Notes under the pieces: model-generated | Seen by the model: the letters and a program-made list of their open reading frames with translations, nothing else | What the model was told of the DNA's origin: nothing | Databases searched by the model: none | In this document: positions 33,537-41,281 of the stretch, in pieces | Numbering within the stretch: position 1 is the first letter of the stretch | How the letters are laid out: each line of letters begins with the position of its first letter | Assembly (NCBI RefSeq): GCF_008369325.1 | Contig: NZ_VOBI01000030.1 | Coordinates: 1 to 41,281 of the forward strand | DNA: 41,281 nucleotides | Direction of reading: 5' to 3' | Source: Pseudomonas sp. ANT_H12B | GTDB taxonomy: Bacteria; Pseudomonadota; Gammaproteobacteria; Pseudomonadales; Pseudomonadaceae | Translations under genes and position numbers: made by a program

Positions 33537-34259
33537 ATGCTCAACCCCTCCTATTTATTGCTCGGCACCCTAACCCTGCTGTCGTGCTCGGGCGCCAATG
33601 CGCAAATCTTTCAGCGTGAACTGGGCGACTTCGATCTCAAACTCGGCACCACCCCCACCCGCAGCATGGCCCAGGGCCTGGTCAAACCTTCCAGCACCGG
33701 CTCCTTCCATGGTGGCCTCGACCTGAGCCACGACAGCGGCTTCTACGTGGGTCAATGGTCACCGAGCGTCGGGTTGAGCCCAGGGAGCAATCTTGAAGTC
33801 GATTCCTACATGGGTTTTAAACAGCCTTTCGATCACACCCTCGGTTACGAAGTCGGCATGATTCATTACAGCTATCCGAAAGTGGACACCCTCGACAGCC
33901 AGGAGCTGTTCGGTGGCCTGACCTTTCTGGGCAGCCGTTTCGGCGCAGCGTTCAGCAACGACCCGGACAAACAGAACAGCACATTGTTCGCCGACCTGGG
34001 CGGCAATCAGCCCTTCGGCATCGGGGTCAGCATGAAATACACCACTCACCAGCTCAACTCGCCGGTGTCAGTCGACGGAGGGTATGTAGGCAGCTTTACC
34101 GATTGGTCGGTGCAACTTTCCCGGCCGTTCATGGGCATCGACCTGAACCTGATCTACAGTGATTCAAGCCTCAGCGGCAGCGACTGCTCTGCGTATTCGG
34201 GGCACAACAGCCAGTGTGACGGTCTGGTCACCCTGAGGGCCGAGCACGCCTTCTATTGA
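33537..34259 (+). CDS. TorF-type putative porin (Gcw_chp family)
   Basis: This 240-aa outer membrane protein has a signal peptide (about 1-22, ending GANA) and a beta-barrel-like pattern. Family signs are SGFYVGQWSPSV at about 67-78, LEVDSYMGFKQPF and DHTLGYEVGMIHYSYP. A cysteine pair near the C-terminus (SDCSAYSGHNSQCDG) could form a disulphide, and the last residues (AEHAFY) end in an aromatic residue as expected for a barrel. GGAG lies 6 nt before the ATG. The transported solute is unknown. Confidence 0.83.
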   Translation: MLNPSYLLLGTLTLLSCSGANAQIFQRELGDFDLKLGTTPTRSMAQGLVKPSSTGSFHGGLDLSHDSGFYVGQWSPSVGLSPGSNLEVDSYMGFKQPFDHTLGYEVGMIHYSYPKVDTLDSQELFGGLTFLGSRFGAAFSNDPDKQNSTLFADLGGNQPFGIGVSMKYTTHQLNSPVSVDGGYVGSFTDWSVQLSRPFMGIDLNLIYSDSSLSGSDCSAYSGHNSQCDGLVTLRAEHAFY

Positions 34260-34325
34260 TCGGCTGAACTGTCGGGCTCATCCTGCGTTCCACATGAGGA
34301 CCTACGCTTTCGCAAGGACTCGCCT

Positions 34326-35195
34326 ATGTCGCGCTGGTTGAAACATATCGTCGTCCTCATCATCTTCAGCCTCGCCCTCGGTGCCTGCAGCCGTATGGGC
34401 CTGGCCTACCGCAACCTCGACGTGATCATTCCCTGGACGCTCAGCGACTACCTCGACATGAACGGCGAGCAAAAAGACTGGTTCAACGAGCGCCTCAAGG
34501 AACATTTGAGCTGGCACTGCACCACGCAACTGCCGGGCTACCTCGACTGGCTAGACCGCTTGCAAGTCATGGTCGAGACCAACCAGGTCACCGACGCCGC
34601 GCTGCAAACCCGCACCCAGGAAGCCAAACAAGCCATCGCTCAGACCGCCCGGGAAATCACCCCGTCGGCCATCGAGTTGTTGCAGGGGCAGGATGACAAG
34701 CAAGTTGCGGAGATGAATGACGCGTTTGCCAAGGACCAGCGCAAACGCCAGGAGCAATACCTCAAACCGTCTCTCGATCAGCAGATCAAGGAACGTGGCC
34801 AGCGTATGGAAAAACGCCTGAATGACTGGCTCGGCCCGCTCAGTCCCAGTCAGCAGCAACGGGTAGTCGCCTGGGCGAATGCCTTGGGTGACCAAAATAC
34901 GCAATGGATCGCCAATCGCGCCCATTGGCAGAAGCAGTTCAGTGCAGCGGTTGCGCAGCGCCAGAGTCCAGAATTCCCACAGCGCATCGAGACGCTTCTG
35001 GTGAATCGCGAGAGTCTATGGACGCCCGCTTACCGTCAGGCCTTCGCGAACACCGAAGCTCAGGCACGGGGACTGTTTGTAGATTTGATGGCCGAAAGCA
35101 CGCCGGAACAGCGCCAGCAGTTGCTGAAGAAAATAGAAGGGGTACGCAAGGACTTCAATGATTTGAAGTGCCTGAAAGCCGCCAAGCAAGGCTAA
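34326..35195 (+). CDS. DUF6279-type lipoprotein
   Basis: This 289-aa protein has a lipoprotein signal (VVLIIFSLALGAC) with the lipidated cysteine at about residue 21. It continues with a helical body rich in Q, E, R and W, for example LSDYLDMNGEQKDWFNERLKEHL and the final helix near 250-285. This is the pattern of Pseudomonas DUF6279 lipoproteins, whose function is unknown. AAGGA lies about 8 nt before the ATG. It follows the porin gene by 66 bp and may be cotranscribed. A REP pair follows. Confidence 0.82.
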   Translation: MSRWLKHIVVLIIFSLALGACSRMGLAYRNLDVIIPWTLSDYLDMNGEQKDWFNERLKEHLSWHCTTQLPGYLDWLDRLQVMVETNQVTDAALQTRTQEAKQAIAQTAREITPSAIELLQGQDDKQVAEMNDAFAKDQRKRQEQYLKPSLDQQIKERGQRMEKRLNDWLGPLSPSQQQRVVAWANALGDQNTQWIANRAHWQKQFSAAVAQRQSPEFPQRIETLLVNRESLWTPAYRQAFANTEAQARGLFVDLMAESTPEQRQQLLKKIEGVRKDFNDLKCLKAAKQG

Positions 35196-35213
35196 GCCCA
35201 ACACAAGTCAAAA

Positions 35214-35303
35214 TGTGGGAGCGAGCCTGCTCGCGAAGGCGGAGTGACAGTCGACATCACTGCTGTCTGGCGCACCGCATTCGCGAGCAGGCTCGCTCCC
35301 ACA
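35214..35303. repeat. REP pair after the lipoprotein gene
   Basis: TGTGGGAGCGAGCCTGCTCGCGA and the inverted TCGCGAGCAGGCTCGCTCCCACA bracket a spacer of about 44 bp in the convergent gap before the minus-strand gene at 35321. Confidence 0.9.
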
Positions 35304-35320
35304 TTGGTTATCGGGGATCT

Positions 35321-35710
35321 TCAGGCAATCTGCGCCTTCGACGCTACCTCATCAAACGTCACCTCATCCAGCGCATCCTCCTGCTCATCCAGCACCTGCC
35401 GCGGATGATCATTACCCGGAATACTGCTGTCGATTAGGCTCAATAAACTCGAGCCCCGAGGCGTCAAAATGTAGTTCGAGCCGGTGCCCCCCTGCTCCTC
35501 GGGACGAGGCTCGATATAGCCGCGCTCCAGCAGTAACTTTTCGTATTCGCCGGCCACCGCTTTGAGGTGATCCAGGTTTTCCGTCTCCTCGCCCTCCGTT
35601 GCTTTCTCCGCCGCATACTGCTCGGCATAGGACCGTGGCGTGAAACTGGCTTCCCCGTGCTGCACTTCGTGGAGCAAGCGTTCAATCAAATCCCAGTTAT
35701 AAGTTGTCAT
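35321..35710 (-). CDS. Acidic hypothetical protein, DUF2513-like
   Basis: This 129-aa acidic protein opens with WDLIERLLHEVQHGE. A helical middle (LDHLKAVAGEYEKLLLERGYI) leads into NYILTPRGSSLLSLI, resembling the winged-helix layout of DUF2513-type proteins, then a strongly acidic C-terminus. GAGG lies 10 nt before the ATG. It may be a small regulator, but no DNA-binding residue set is clear. It stands alone between a REP pair and the divergent DUF899 gene. Confidence 0.65.
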   Translation of the reverse strand: MTTYNWDLIERLLHEVQHGEASFTPRSYAEQYAAEKATEGEETENLDHLKAVAGEYEKLLLERGYIEPRPEEQGGTGSNYILTPRGSSLLSLIDSSIPGNDHPRQVLDEQEDALDEVTFDEVASKAQIA

Positions 35711-35888
35711 CCTGATTCAACCTCCAATGCCCGCGATTGAGATGGCCTACATAGGTTGTGACCGGTGCCATGAGCAGCCGTTCAGCCAAGGTTTTAAACG
35801 GCACCGACCGGCGGTATGTCGAAATGGGCGTAGGTCAAACGACTAGGCTATGTACGTCACCTCCCAGCACCCGGCAGGAGAACATCCA

Positions 35889-36623
35889 ATGAACATTCAG
35901 AACCATCCAGTCGTAACCCGAGAAGAATGGTTGACCGCCCGACGCCAACACTTGGCCCACGAAAAAGCCTTCACCAAGGAACGAGACAAACTCAGCGCCG
36001 AACGCCGCGCCCTGCCCTGGGTGAAAATCGACAAGGACTACCATTTCCAGGGCCCGAACGGCGAACTGAAACTGACGGACCTGTTCGGCGATCGTAGCCA
36101 GTTGGTCATCTACCACTTCATGTTTGGCAAAGGCTGGGACGAAGGTTGTTCCGGTTGCTCGTTTCTGTCTGACCACATCGACGGCGCCAACCAACATTTG
36201 GCCCATCATGATGTTGCAGTGGTTGCGGTTTCCCACGCACCGTACGCCGAATTCCAGCCATTCAAGCGACGCATGGGCTGGAAATTCGATTGGGTGTCGT
36301 CCGAGGGCTGCGATTTCAACTATGACTTTGGCGTCTCGGCGCGAGCAGAAGATGTCGCCGCCGGTAAAGCTACCTATAACTATGAAAAATCCGACGGCGC
36401 TGAAGAGGAACTCCCCGGCCTCAGCGTGTTTTATCGCAACGAGGCTGGTGAGATTTTCCACACCTACTCCACCTATGCCCGCGGTCTGGACCTGTTGGTC
36501 GGCGCCTACAACTACCTTGATCTCACGCCCAAGGGTCGCAACGAAGAAGAAATCATGGAGTGGGTGCAACTTCACGATCGCTATGACGACAAGGCAGCGG
36601 CCAGCTGCTGCCATGGGGGATAA
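35889..36623 (+). CDS. DUF899 thioredoxin-like protein
   Basis: This 244-aa cytoplasmic protein belongs to the DUF899 family of thioredoxin-fold proteins. The signs are VTREEWLTARRQHLAHEKAFT at the start, LPWVKIDKDYHFQGPNG, LVIYHFMFG and the dithiol EGCSGCSF near residue 93-98. A CC pair sits at the very end (SCCHGG). AGGAGA lies 8 nt before the ATG at 35889, against an open frame from 35850. A redox role is inferred from the CxxC. Confidence 0.87.
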   Translation: MNIQNHPVVTREEWLTARRQHLAHEKAFTKERDKLSAERRALPWVKIDKDYHFQGPNGELKLTDLFGDRSQLVIYHFMFGKGWDEGCSGCSFLSDHIDGANQHLAHHDVAVVAVSHAPYAEFQPFKRRMGWKFDWVSSEGCDFNYDFGVSARAEDVAAGKATYNYEKSDGAEEELPGLSVFYRNEAGEIFHTYSTYARGLDLLVGAYNYLDLTPKGRNEEEIMEWVQLHDRYDDKAAASCCHGG

Positions 36624-36672
36624 ACCACAGCGACCGAGTCGCGGCCATTGCGAGCAAGCCCGCACGAATGAA

Positions 36673-36698
36673 AACGGGCGCCATTCACGGTGCCCGTT
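36673..36698 (+). terminator. Weak hairpin after the DUF899 gene
   Basis: AACGGGC (36673-36679) and GCCCGTT (36692-36698) pair, extended inward by GCC/GGT, with A residues before and TTCC after. The short T-run makes it a weak terminator candidate. Confidence 0.5.
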
Positions 36699-36772
36699 CC
36701 TGTCTGTGAACTTTTTCCGCACTTCAACCCTCAACCGGATAACCCGCCTTAACCGGAACTGAGGCCCACCCT

Positions 36773-37048
36773 ATGAAAACCCTGCTGAAACTCACCCTCG
36801 TCGCCACTCTCGCCTGCGCCCTCCCCGTTTGGGCTTGCACGCCCGAAGAAGCCACCGCCAAACGCGAACAACTGGCCAATGAGGTGACCAAACTCACCGA
36901 GCAGAACCCGGCCAAGGCCAAGGAGATCAACGACGAGTTGCAAAAGATGGATCTGGGCACCGCCAGCAAGGATTTACCGGACAAGTGCCAGTTGATTGAT
37001 CAGCGGTTGAAGGAGTTGGGATCGGCGGAGAAGAAAGCGGACGGTTGA
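36773..37048 (+). CDS. Small periplasmic helical protein
   Basis: This 91-aa protein has a signal peptide (about 1-21, ending LPVWA) and a mature part starting CTPEEATAKREQL, followed by lysine- and glutamate-rich helices. The cysteine after the cleavage point and a second one in DKCQLI may form a disulphide. The lipobox is poor (PVWAC), so a lipid anchor is not favoured. GAGG lies 8 nt before the ATG. I do not recognise a function. Confidence 0.75.
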   Translation: MKTLLKLTLVATLACALPVWACTPEEATAKREQLANEVTKLTEQNPAKAKEINDELQKMDLGTASKDLPDKCQLIDQRLKELGSAEKKADG

Positions 37049-37072
37049 TCCAGACTCGGTAATCCAGACATA

Positions 37073-37101
37073 AAAAAACCGGACATTTGTCCGGTTTTTT
37101 T
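37073..37101. terminator. Bidirectional terminator
   Basis: AAAAAACCGGAC and GTCCGGTTTTTT pair around ATTT, with T-runs on both strands. It is shared by the small periplasmic gene (plus, stop at 37048) and the helicase gene (minus, stop at 37121). Confidence 0.93.
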
Positions 37102-37120
37102 ATTGGGTCACGACGCTGCT

Positions 37121-38467
37121 TTATTCAGCAGCCGGCGCTTCCGGCTTGCGGCGCTTCAACGGCGCCATGCCGTCCTTGCTGACCAGCGACAGGGCGTCGG
37201 TCTTCGGCCGGTTGGCGATCTTGCGTTTGGTCGGAGCCTTGGCGCCGGTTTTCTTCTTGTCGCCTTTTGCGTCGACCTTTTTCTTCTTCACGCCAACGGC
37301 TTTGCCCGAGGCCTTGACCTTTTTCGGTCCGCCGTAGGTGCCTTTGACTTCCTTGATGGTGCGGCGCTCGAAGCTTTGCTTGAGGTAGCGCTCGACGCTC
37401 GACATCAGGTTCCAGTCGCCGTGGCAGATCAGCGAGATCGCCAGGCCGTCGTTGCCGGCACGGCCGGTGCGACCGATGCGGTGAACGTATTCGTCGCCGC
37501 TGCGCGGCATGTCGAAGTTGATCACCAGGTCCAGGCCATCAACGTCCAGGCCGCGAGCGGCGACGTCGGTGGCGACCAGGATCTTCACGCCGCCCTGCTT
37601 CAGACGGTCGATGGCCAGCTTGCGGTCTTTCTGGTCTTTATCGCCGTGCAGCACGAATGCTTTGTATTCCTGCGCCACCAGACGGCCGTAGATACGGTCG
37701 GCCATGGCCCGGGTGTTGGTGAACACGATGGCCTTCTGGTAGGTCTCGTTGGCCAGCAGCCAGTTCACAATCTGCTCTTTGTGCTGATTGTGGTCGGCGG
37801 TGATGATCTGCTGACGGGTCGTCGCGTTCAGGTCGCTGACGTTGTTCAGCTGCAGGTGCTCAGGGTTGTTCAGGACCTTGGCGACCATTTCGCGCAGGCC
37901 CGAACCACCGGTGGTGGCGGAGAACAGCATGGTCTGCTGGCGGTTGGTGCACTCTTGCACCAACCGCTGGACGTCTTCGGCGAAACCCATGTCGAGCATG
38001 CGGTCGGCTTCGTCGAGTACCAGCACTTCGACTTCTTTCAAGTCGAGGTTGCCGGCGTTCAGTTGCTCGATCATCCGGCCCGGCGTACCGATCAGGATGT
38101 CAGGCACCTTGCGCAGCATGGCGGCCTGGACCTTGAAGTCTTCACCGCCGGTAATCAGGCCGGACTTGATGAAAGTGAACTGAGCAAAGCGCTCGACTTC
38201 CTTGATGGTCTGCTGAGCCAGCTCGCGAGTCGGCAGCAGGATCAGGGTCTTGATGCTGACACGGACTTTCGCCGGGCCGATCAGACGGTTGAGGATCGGC
38301 AAAACGAAGGCCGCGGTTTTACCGCTACCGGTTTGCGCTGTCACCCGCAGGTCACGCCCTTGGAGCGCCAGCGGAATAGCCGCTGCTTGCACAGGCGTTG
38401 GCTCGACAAATTTAAGCTCGGCCACGGCTTTGAGCAGGCGTTCGTGCAGGGCGAATTGGGAAAACAC
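37121..38467 (-). CDS. DEAD-box ATP-dependent RNA helicase
   Basis: This 448-aa helicase has the Q motif (FVEPTPVQAAAIP, 20-32), Walker A AQTGSGKT (44-51), PTREL, DEAD at 152-155, SAT in LFSATT, the second RecA domain with VATDVAARGLDV, and HRIGRTGR at 329-336. A lysine-rich tail of about 75 residues follows and probably binds RNA. A GTG at 38467 (VFSQFALHE) is chosen because GAGG lies 8 nt upstream, which removes 27 unsupported residues. It resembles SrmB/RhlE-type helicases used in ribosome assembly or RNA decay; I did not assign a symbol. Confidence 0.9.
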   Translation of the reverse strand: MFSQFALHERLLKAVAELKFVEPTPVQAAAIPLALQGRDLRVTAQTGSGKTAAFVLPILNRLIGPAKVRVSIKTLILLPTRELAQQTIKEVERFAQFTFIKSGLITGGEDFKVQAAMLRKVPDILIGTPGRMIEQLNAGNLDLKEVEVLVLDEADRMLDMGFAEDVQRLVQECTNRQQTMLFSATTGGSGLREMVAKVLNNPEHLQLNNVSDLNATTRQQIITADHNQHKEQIVNWLLANETYQKAIVFTNTRAMADRIYGRLVAQEYKAFVLHGDKDQKDRKLAIDRLKQGGVKILVATDVAARGLDVDGLDLVINFDMPRSGDEYVHRIGRTGRAGNDGLAISLICHGDWNLMSSVERYLKQSFERRTIKEVKGTYGGPKKVKASGKAVGVKKKKVDAKGDKKKTGAKAPTKRKIANRPKTDALSLVSKDGMAPLKRRKPEAPAAE

Positions 38468-38660
38468 GGGTGCTACCTCGAAGAAATACAAAAAAACAGC
38501 TGCATAGGGTAACGGTTTCGAGCGCTGAGGCCGAGTTTCTTTATACAAACGGCGCTAATCAGTGGTTTTTTTGTTGCCTCTTTTGTCTTCAAACGTCATC
38601 CAAAGCGTCTTAAATGCTCTAATCGCCCCGTCGCGTCCTACAGAAGAACCGTTTTTACCC

Positions 38661-39959
38661 ATGGATATCAAACAGCTCTGGCTCAACGCCCAAGACCTTT
38701 GGGGCGCCCTCGATCAGCACCCGCTCCTGCATTCCAGCCTGGCGCTGATGGTGTTGCTGGTGGTGGCATTGGTCCTCGGACGAGTGGCGCGCTTCCTCAT
38801 TTTGCATGCGACCAAAATTCTCGGTCGCCAGCCAGCGCTGCACTGGATCAATGACTTTCGGCATAACAAGGTCTTTCATCGCCTGGCGCAGATCACCCCC
38901 TCGCTGGTGATCCAGTTCGGCTTGCACCTGGTGCCGGAGCTGGGCAAGACCAGCCTGATCTTCCTTGGCAATGTGGCGCTGGCGTTCACCATTCTATTCC
39001 TGATGCTGGCCATCAGTGCGCTGCTCAGCGCCCTGCTCGACATCTACGCACGCACCGAGCATGCCCGCACCCGTTCGATCAAAGGCTACGTACAACTGGC
39101 GAAAATGGTCTTGTACGTGCTTGGCGCGATCATCATTGTCGCGACGCTGATCGACCGTTCGCCGCTGTTGCTGCTGTCGGGGCTGGGCGCCATGTCGGCG
39201 GTGATTCTGTTGGTCTACAAGGACACGCTGCTGTCGTTCGTTGCCAGCGTGCAGCTGACCAGCAACGACATGCTGCGGGTTGGTGACTGGATCGAAATGC
39301 CGCAAGTCGGTGCTGATGGTGACGTCGTGGACATCACGCTGCACACAGTCAAAGTGCAGAATTTCGACAAGACCATCGTGTCGATTCCGACCTGGCGCCT
39401 GATGTCCGAGTCGTTCAAGAACTGGCGTGGCATGCAGCAGTCCGGCGGGCGACGGATCAAGCGCAGTCTGTTCATCGACGCCAGCGGTGTGCGTTTCATC
39501 CGTGATGACGAAGAGCTGAAGCTTTCCCAGGTTCATCTGTTGACCGATTACATCAGCCGCAAACAGGCTGAACTCAAGGCCTGGAACGAAGCCCAGGGCA
39601 ATGTCGCGGCGATGTCGGCCAACCGTCGGCGGATGACCAACATCGGGACTTTTCGCGCCTATGCATTGGCGTATCTGAAGAGCCACCCGGAAGTTCAGCC
39701 GAACATGACCTGTATGGTCCGCCAGATGCAGACCACGGCGCAGGGCATTCCGCTGGAAATCTACTGCTTCACCCGCACCACCGCGTGGGCCGATTACGAG
39801 CGGATTCAGGGGGATATTTTCGATTACCTGTTGGCGGTACTGCCGGAGTTTGGGTTGAGCCTTTATCAGCAGCCCAGTGGAGCGGATTTACGCGTGGGGT
39901 TGCTGCCGGCAGTGTTGGGCGCGAGCAACATTCCCGAGCCGGAAAAACACTTGATGTAA
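38661..39959 (+). CDS. YbdG-type mechanosensitive channel (MscS family)
   Basis: This 432-aa membrane protein has about five hydrophobic segments (near 27-50, 75-95, 105-130, 150-170 and 172-192) and the MscS pore-to-beta-domain transition. That transition includes LLSGLGAMSAVILLVYKDTLLSFVASVQL, the beta domain DMLRVGDWIEMP, and NFDKTIVSIPTWRLM. The cytoplasmic insertion and C-terminus match YbdG, a small-conductance mechanosensitive channel of E. coli (415 aa). The ATG at 38661 is chosen by family length; the GTG frame from 38562 lacks support and the ribosome site is weak. Confidence 0.87.
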   Translation: MDIKQLWLNAQDLWGALDQHPLLHSSLALMVLLVVALVLGRVARFLILHATKILGRQPALHWINDFRHNKVFHRLAQITPSLVIQFGLHLVPELGKTSLIFLGNVALAFTILFLMLAISALLSALLDIYARTEHARTRSIKGYVQLAKMVLYVLGAIIIVATLIDRSPLLLLSGLGAMSAVILLVYKDTLLSFVASVQLTSNDMLRVGDWIEMPQVGADGDVVDITLHTVKVQNFDKTIVSIPTWRLMSESFKNWRGMQQSGGRRIKRSLFIDASGVRFIRDDEELKLSQVHLLTDYISRKQAELKAWNEAQGNVAAMSANRRRMTNIGTFRAYALAYLKSHPEVQPNMTCMVRQMQTTAQGIPLEIYCFTRTTAWADYERIQGDIFDYLLAVLPEFGLSLYQQPSGADLRVGLLPAVLGASNIPEPEKHLM

Positions 39960-39973
39960 CACCACAAAACCCC

Positions 39974-40062
39974 GTGGGAGCGGGCGTGCCCGCGATGAGG
40001 GAATATCAGTCAACGAATCTGGTGCCTGACACTCCGCTATCGCGGGCAAGCCCGCTCCCACA
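39974..40062. repeat. REP pair (GGGC variant) after the channel gene
   Basis: GTGGGAGCGGGCGTGCCCGCGATG and the inverted CCGCTATCGCGGGCAAGCCCGCTCCCACAG bracket a spacer of about 35 bp. The GGGC core differs from the GAGC core of the other REP pairs in the window. Confidence 0.9.
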
Positions 40063-40065
40063 GGC

Positions 40066-40932
40066 TCAGTGGGCTGTTACTGATTGGCGTACACCCAACC
40101 GGCTGATCCACACCGCTGCCAATATCACCATCGCCCCAAAGAACAACCGCCCCAGCTCTTCATGCTGATTCCAGATCAGCAAGTTGATCAGTAGCCCCAC
40201 CGGCACATGCAGGTTGTTCATCACCGCCAGCGTCCCGCCATTCACCAGGCACGCGCCTTTGTTCCACCAGTACAAACCCAGCGCAGTCGAGACCAGTCCG
40301 AGGAACACCAGCACGCCCCATTGCAGCGGCGCTTCAGGCAGGAAGTTCTGTTTGCCGAACAGCAGGAACGCCGGCAACGCGACCGCCAATGCGCCCAAAT
40401 AGAAGTAGCCGAAACGCCGGTAATGCGGCAGATCGCTCGGATGACGGGCCACCAGATGCTTATAAAGCACCTGCCCGGCCGCATAGGTGAAGTTGGCCAG
40501 TTGCAGCAGCAGGAAACCCATGAAGAAGTCCGGGTTGATCCGGTCGTAGCGAATCACCGCCGCACCGAGCACCGCCACCAGTGCAGCGACCAAGGCCCAC
40601 GGATTGAAGCGCCGGTTCAGCGCGTCTTCAATCAGGGTTACGTGCAGCGGCGTGAGGATAGTGAACAGCAATACTTCCGGCACCGTCAGCACCCGAAAGC
40701 TCAGGTACAGACAGACGTACGTCACGCCGAACTGCAAGGCGCCGATCAGCAGCATGCCGCGCATGAACGCCGGTTCGACCTGCCGCCAGCGCGTCAGTGG
40801 AATAAACACCAATCCTGCCAGCACTACACGCACCAGCACCGCAAAATAACTGTCGACATGACCGGCCAGGTATTCGCCGATCAGACTGAAGGAAAACGCC
40901 TGGATCAGCGTGACAAAAAGTAGATAGCCCAT
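40066..40932 (-). CDS. EamA/DMT-family transporter
   Basis: This 288-aa protein has ten hydrophobic segments in two EamA repeats. The first half includes RVVLAGLVFIPLTRWR and the FGVTYVCLYLSFRVLTVPEVLLF stretch. The second half includes AAGQVLYKHLVARHP and STALGLYWWNKGACLVNGGTLAVMNNLHVPVG. GAGG lies 5-7 nt before the ATG at 40932. It resembles carboxylate/amino-acid exporters of this family. It stands alone between two REP pairs. Confidence 0.87.
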   Translation of the reverse strand: MGYLLFVTLIQAFSFSLIGEYLAGHVDSYFAVLVRVVLAGLVFIPLTRWRQVEPAFMRGMLLIGALQFGVTYVCLYLSFRVLTVPEVLLFTILTPLHVTLIEDALNRRFNPWALVAALVAVLGAAVIRYDRINPDFFMGFLLLQLANFTYAAGQVLYKHLVARHPSDLPHYRRFGYFYLGALAVALPAFLLFGKQNFLPEAPLQWGVLVFLGLVSTALGLYWWNKGACLVNGGTLAVMNNLHVPVGLLINLLIWNQHEELGRLFFGAMVILAAVWISRLGVRQSVTAH

Positions 40933-41019
40933 GCTCGCCTCGTTTCGAATGGCGGCGACGATAGCGGTTTTTGTCGATTATCGCGAACAAGGGGTGCCGG
41001 TCGGAAACACACAAAACCT

Positions 41020-41107
41020 GTGGGAGCGAGCTTGCTCGCGATGACGGAGTGTCAGTCGACAACAATGTCATTTGATCCACCGCTATCGCGAGCAAGCTCG
41101 CGCCCAC
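41020..41107. repeat. REP pair next to the IS end
   Basis: GTGGGAGCGAGCTTGCTCGCGATG and the inverted CCGCTATCGCGAGCAAGCTCGCGCCCAC bracket a spacer of about 43 bp. It lies between the EamA gene and the ISL3-like element; the element may have inserted beside it. Confidence 0.88.
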
Positions 41108-41168
41108 AAGGTCTGTGTCAAATTCAGATTGTGTACACCCATCAAATCCCGGGCAAAAAAAAGGTTCA

Positions 41169-41281
41169 TCACGGATTACCGGGAAAGACGCTCTTGATCT
41201 TCATGAAAAAGAATTCGCTATCCCGGTAACCGTACGCCATCCGCTTGATGACCTTTATTCGATTGTTTATTCCTTCCAACT
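41169..41281 (-). mobile_element. ISL3-family transposase, C-terminal end (partial)
   Basis: Read on the minus strand from the window edge, the last 36 codons before the TGA (41169-41171) give LEGINNRIKVIKRMAYGYRD followed by SEFFFMKIKSVFPGNP. The EG-x-N-N-x-I-K-V-x-K-R stretch and the GYRD...FF...I ending are characteristic of DDE transposases of ISL3-type insertion sequences. The gene is cut by the window, not necessarily in the genome. The element's end should lie within about 41110-41165, just past the REP pair; I could not define the terminal repeat because the other end is missing. Confidence 0.75.

Noticed and set aside
37103..38512. 469-aa plus-strand frame opposite the helicase gene
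   Set aside because: It is fully antisense to a helicase with all canonical motifs; its composition is that of a codon-bias shadow.

Overview
The window reads as chromosome of a Pseudomonas of the P. fluorescens group. The grounds are high GC, a complete Lap-type biofilm adhesin locus, many paired REP palindromes (GTGGGAGCGAGCCTGCTCGCGAT type), and a gbuR-gbuA-NTF2-like-permease-symporter order that, from memory, matches P. aeruginosa PA1422-PA1418. No rRNA, tRNA or CRISPR array was found. Names rest on motif recognition by eye; no database search was run.

Region 1 (about 1-20.8 kb) is the adhesin locus. lapG (periplasmic adhesin protease) and lapD (inner-membrane c-di-GMP receptor) form an operon. 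Two large tandem paralogues of unknown function follow (877 and 879 aa, six beta-rich modules plus a variable tip each, no signal peptide). Next, on the minus strand, is a 2147-aa LapA-like RTX adhesin with a retention module, a TAAG LapG site, two exact-length 494-aa repeats, a von Willebrand A domain and RTX repeats. Divergent from it runs the type I secretion operon lapE-lapB-lapC. The logic would be: LapEBC exports the adhesin, its N-terminus holds it in the outer membrane, LapG cuts it free when c-di-GMP is low, and LapD with c-di-GMP sequesters LapG. The paralogue pair is the least explained part: it arose by a duplication that also copied the 3' end of lapD, and each copy has the same 16-bp palindrome upstream.

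Region 2 (20.9-28.0 kb) holds a DTW-domain tRNA-modifying enzyme with gbuR on the minus strand, then gbuA (4-guanidinobutyrase), an NTF2-like protein, an NCS1 permease, a sodium:solute symporter and a metallo-beta-lactamase-fold protein. This is a guanidino-compound uptake and breakdown cluster with a probable GbuR operator and an Hfq/Crc-type A-rich motif.

Region 3 (28.0-41.3 kb) is mostly housekeeping or accessory single genes: an acyl-carrier-like protein without the carrier serine, a 42-aa PA1414-like protein, a LysR regulator divergent from a YbfB-type MFS transporter, two EamA transporters, a CvfB-like S1 protein, a 59-aa SutA-like protein, a TorF-type porin, a DUF6279-type lipoprotein, a DUF899 thioredoxin-like protein, a small periplasmic protein, a DEAD-box helicase and a YbdG-type mechanosensitive channel. 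The window ends inside an ISL3-type transposase.
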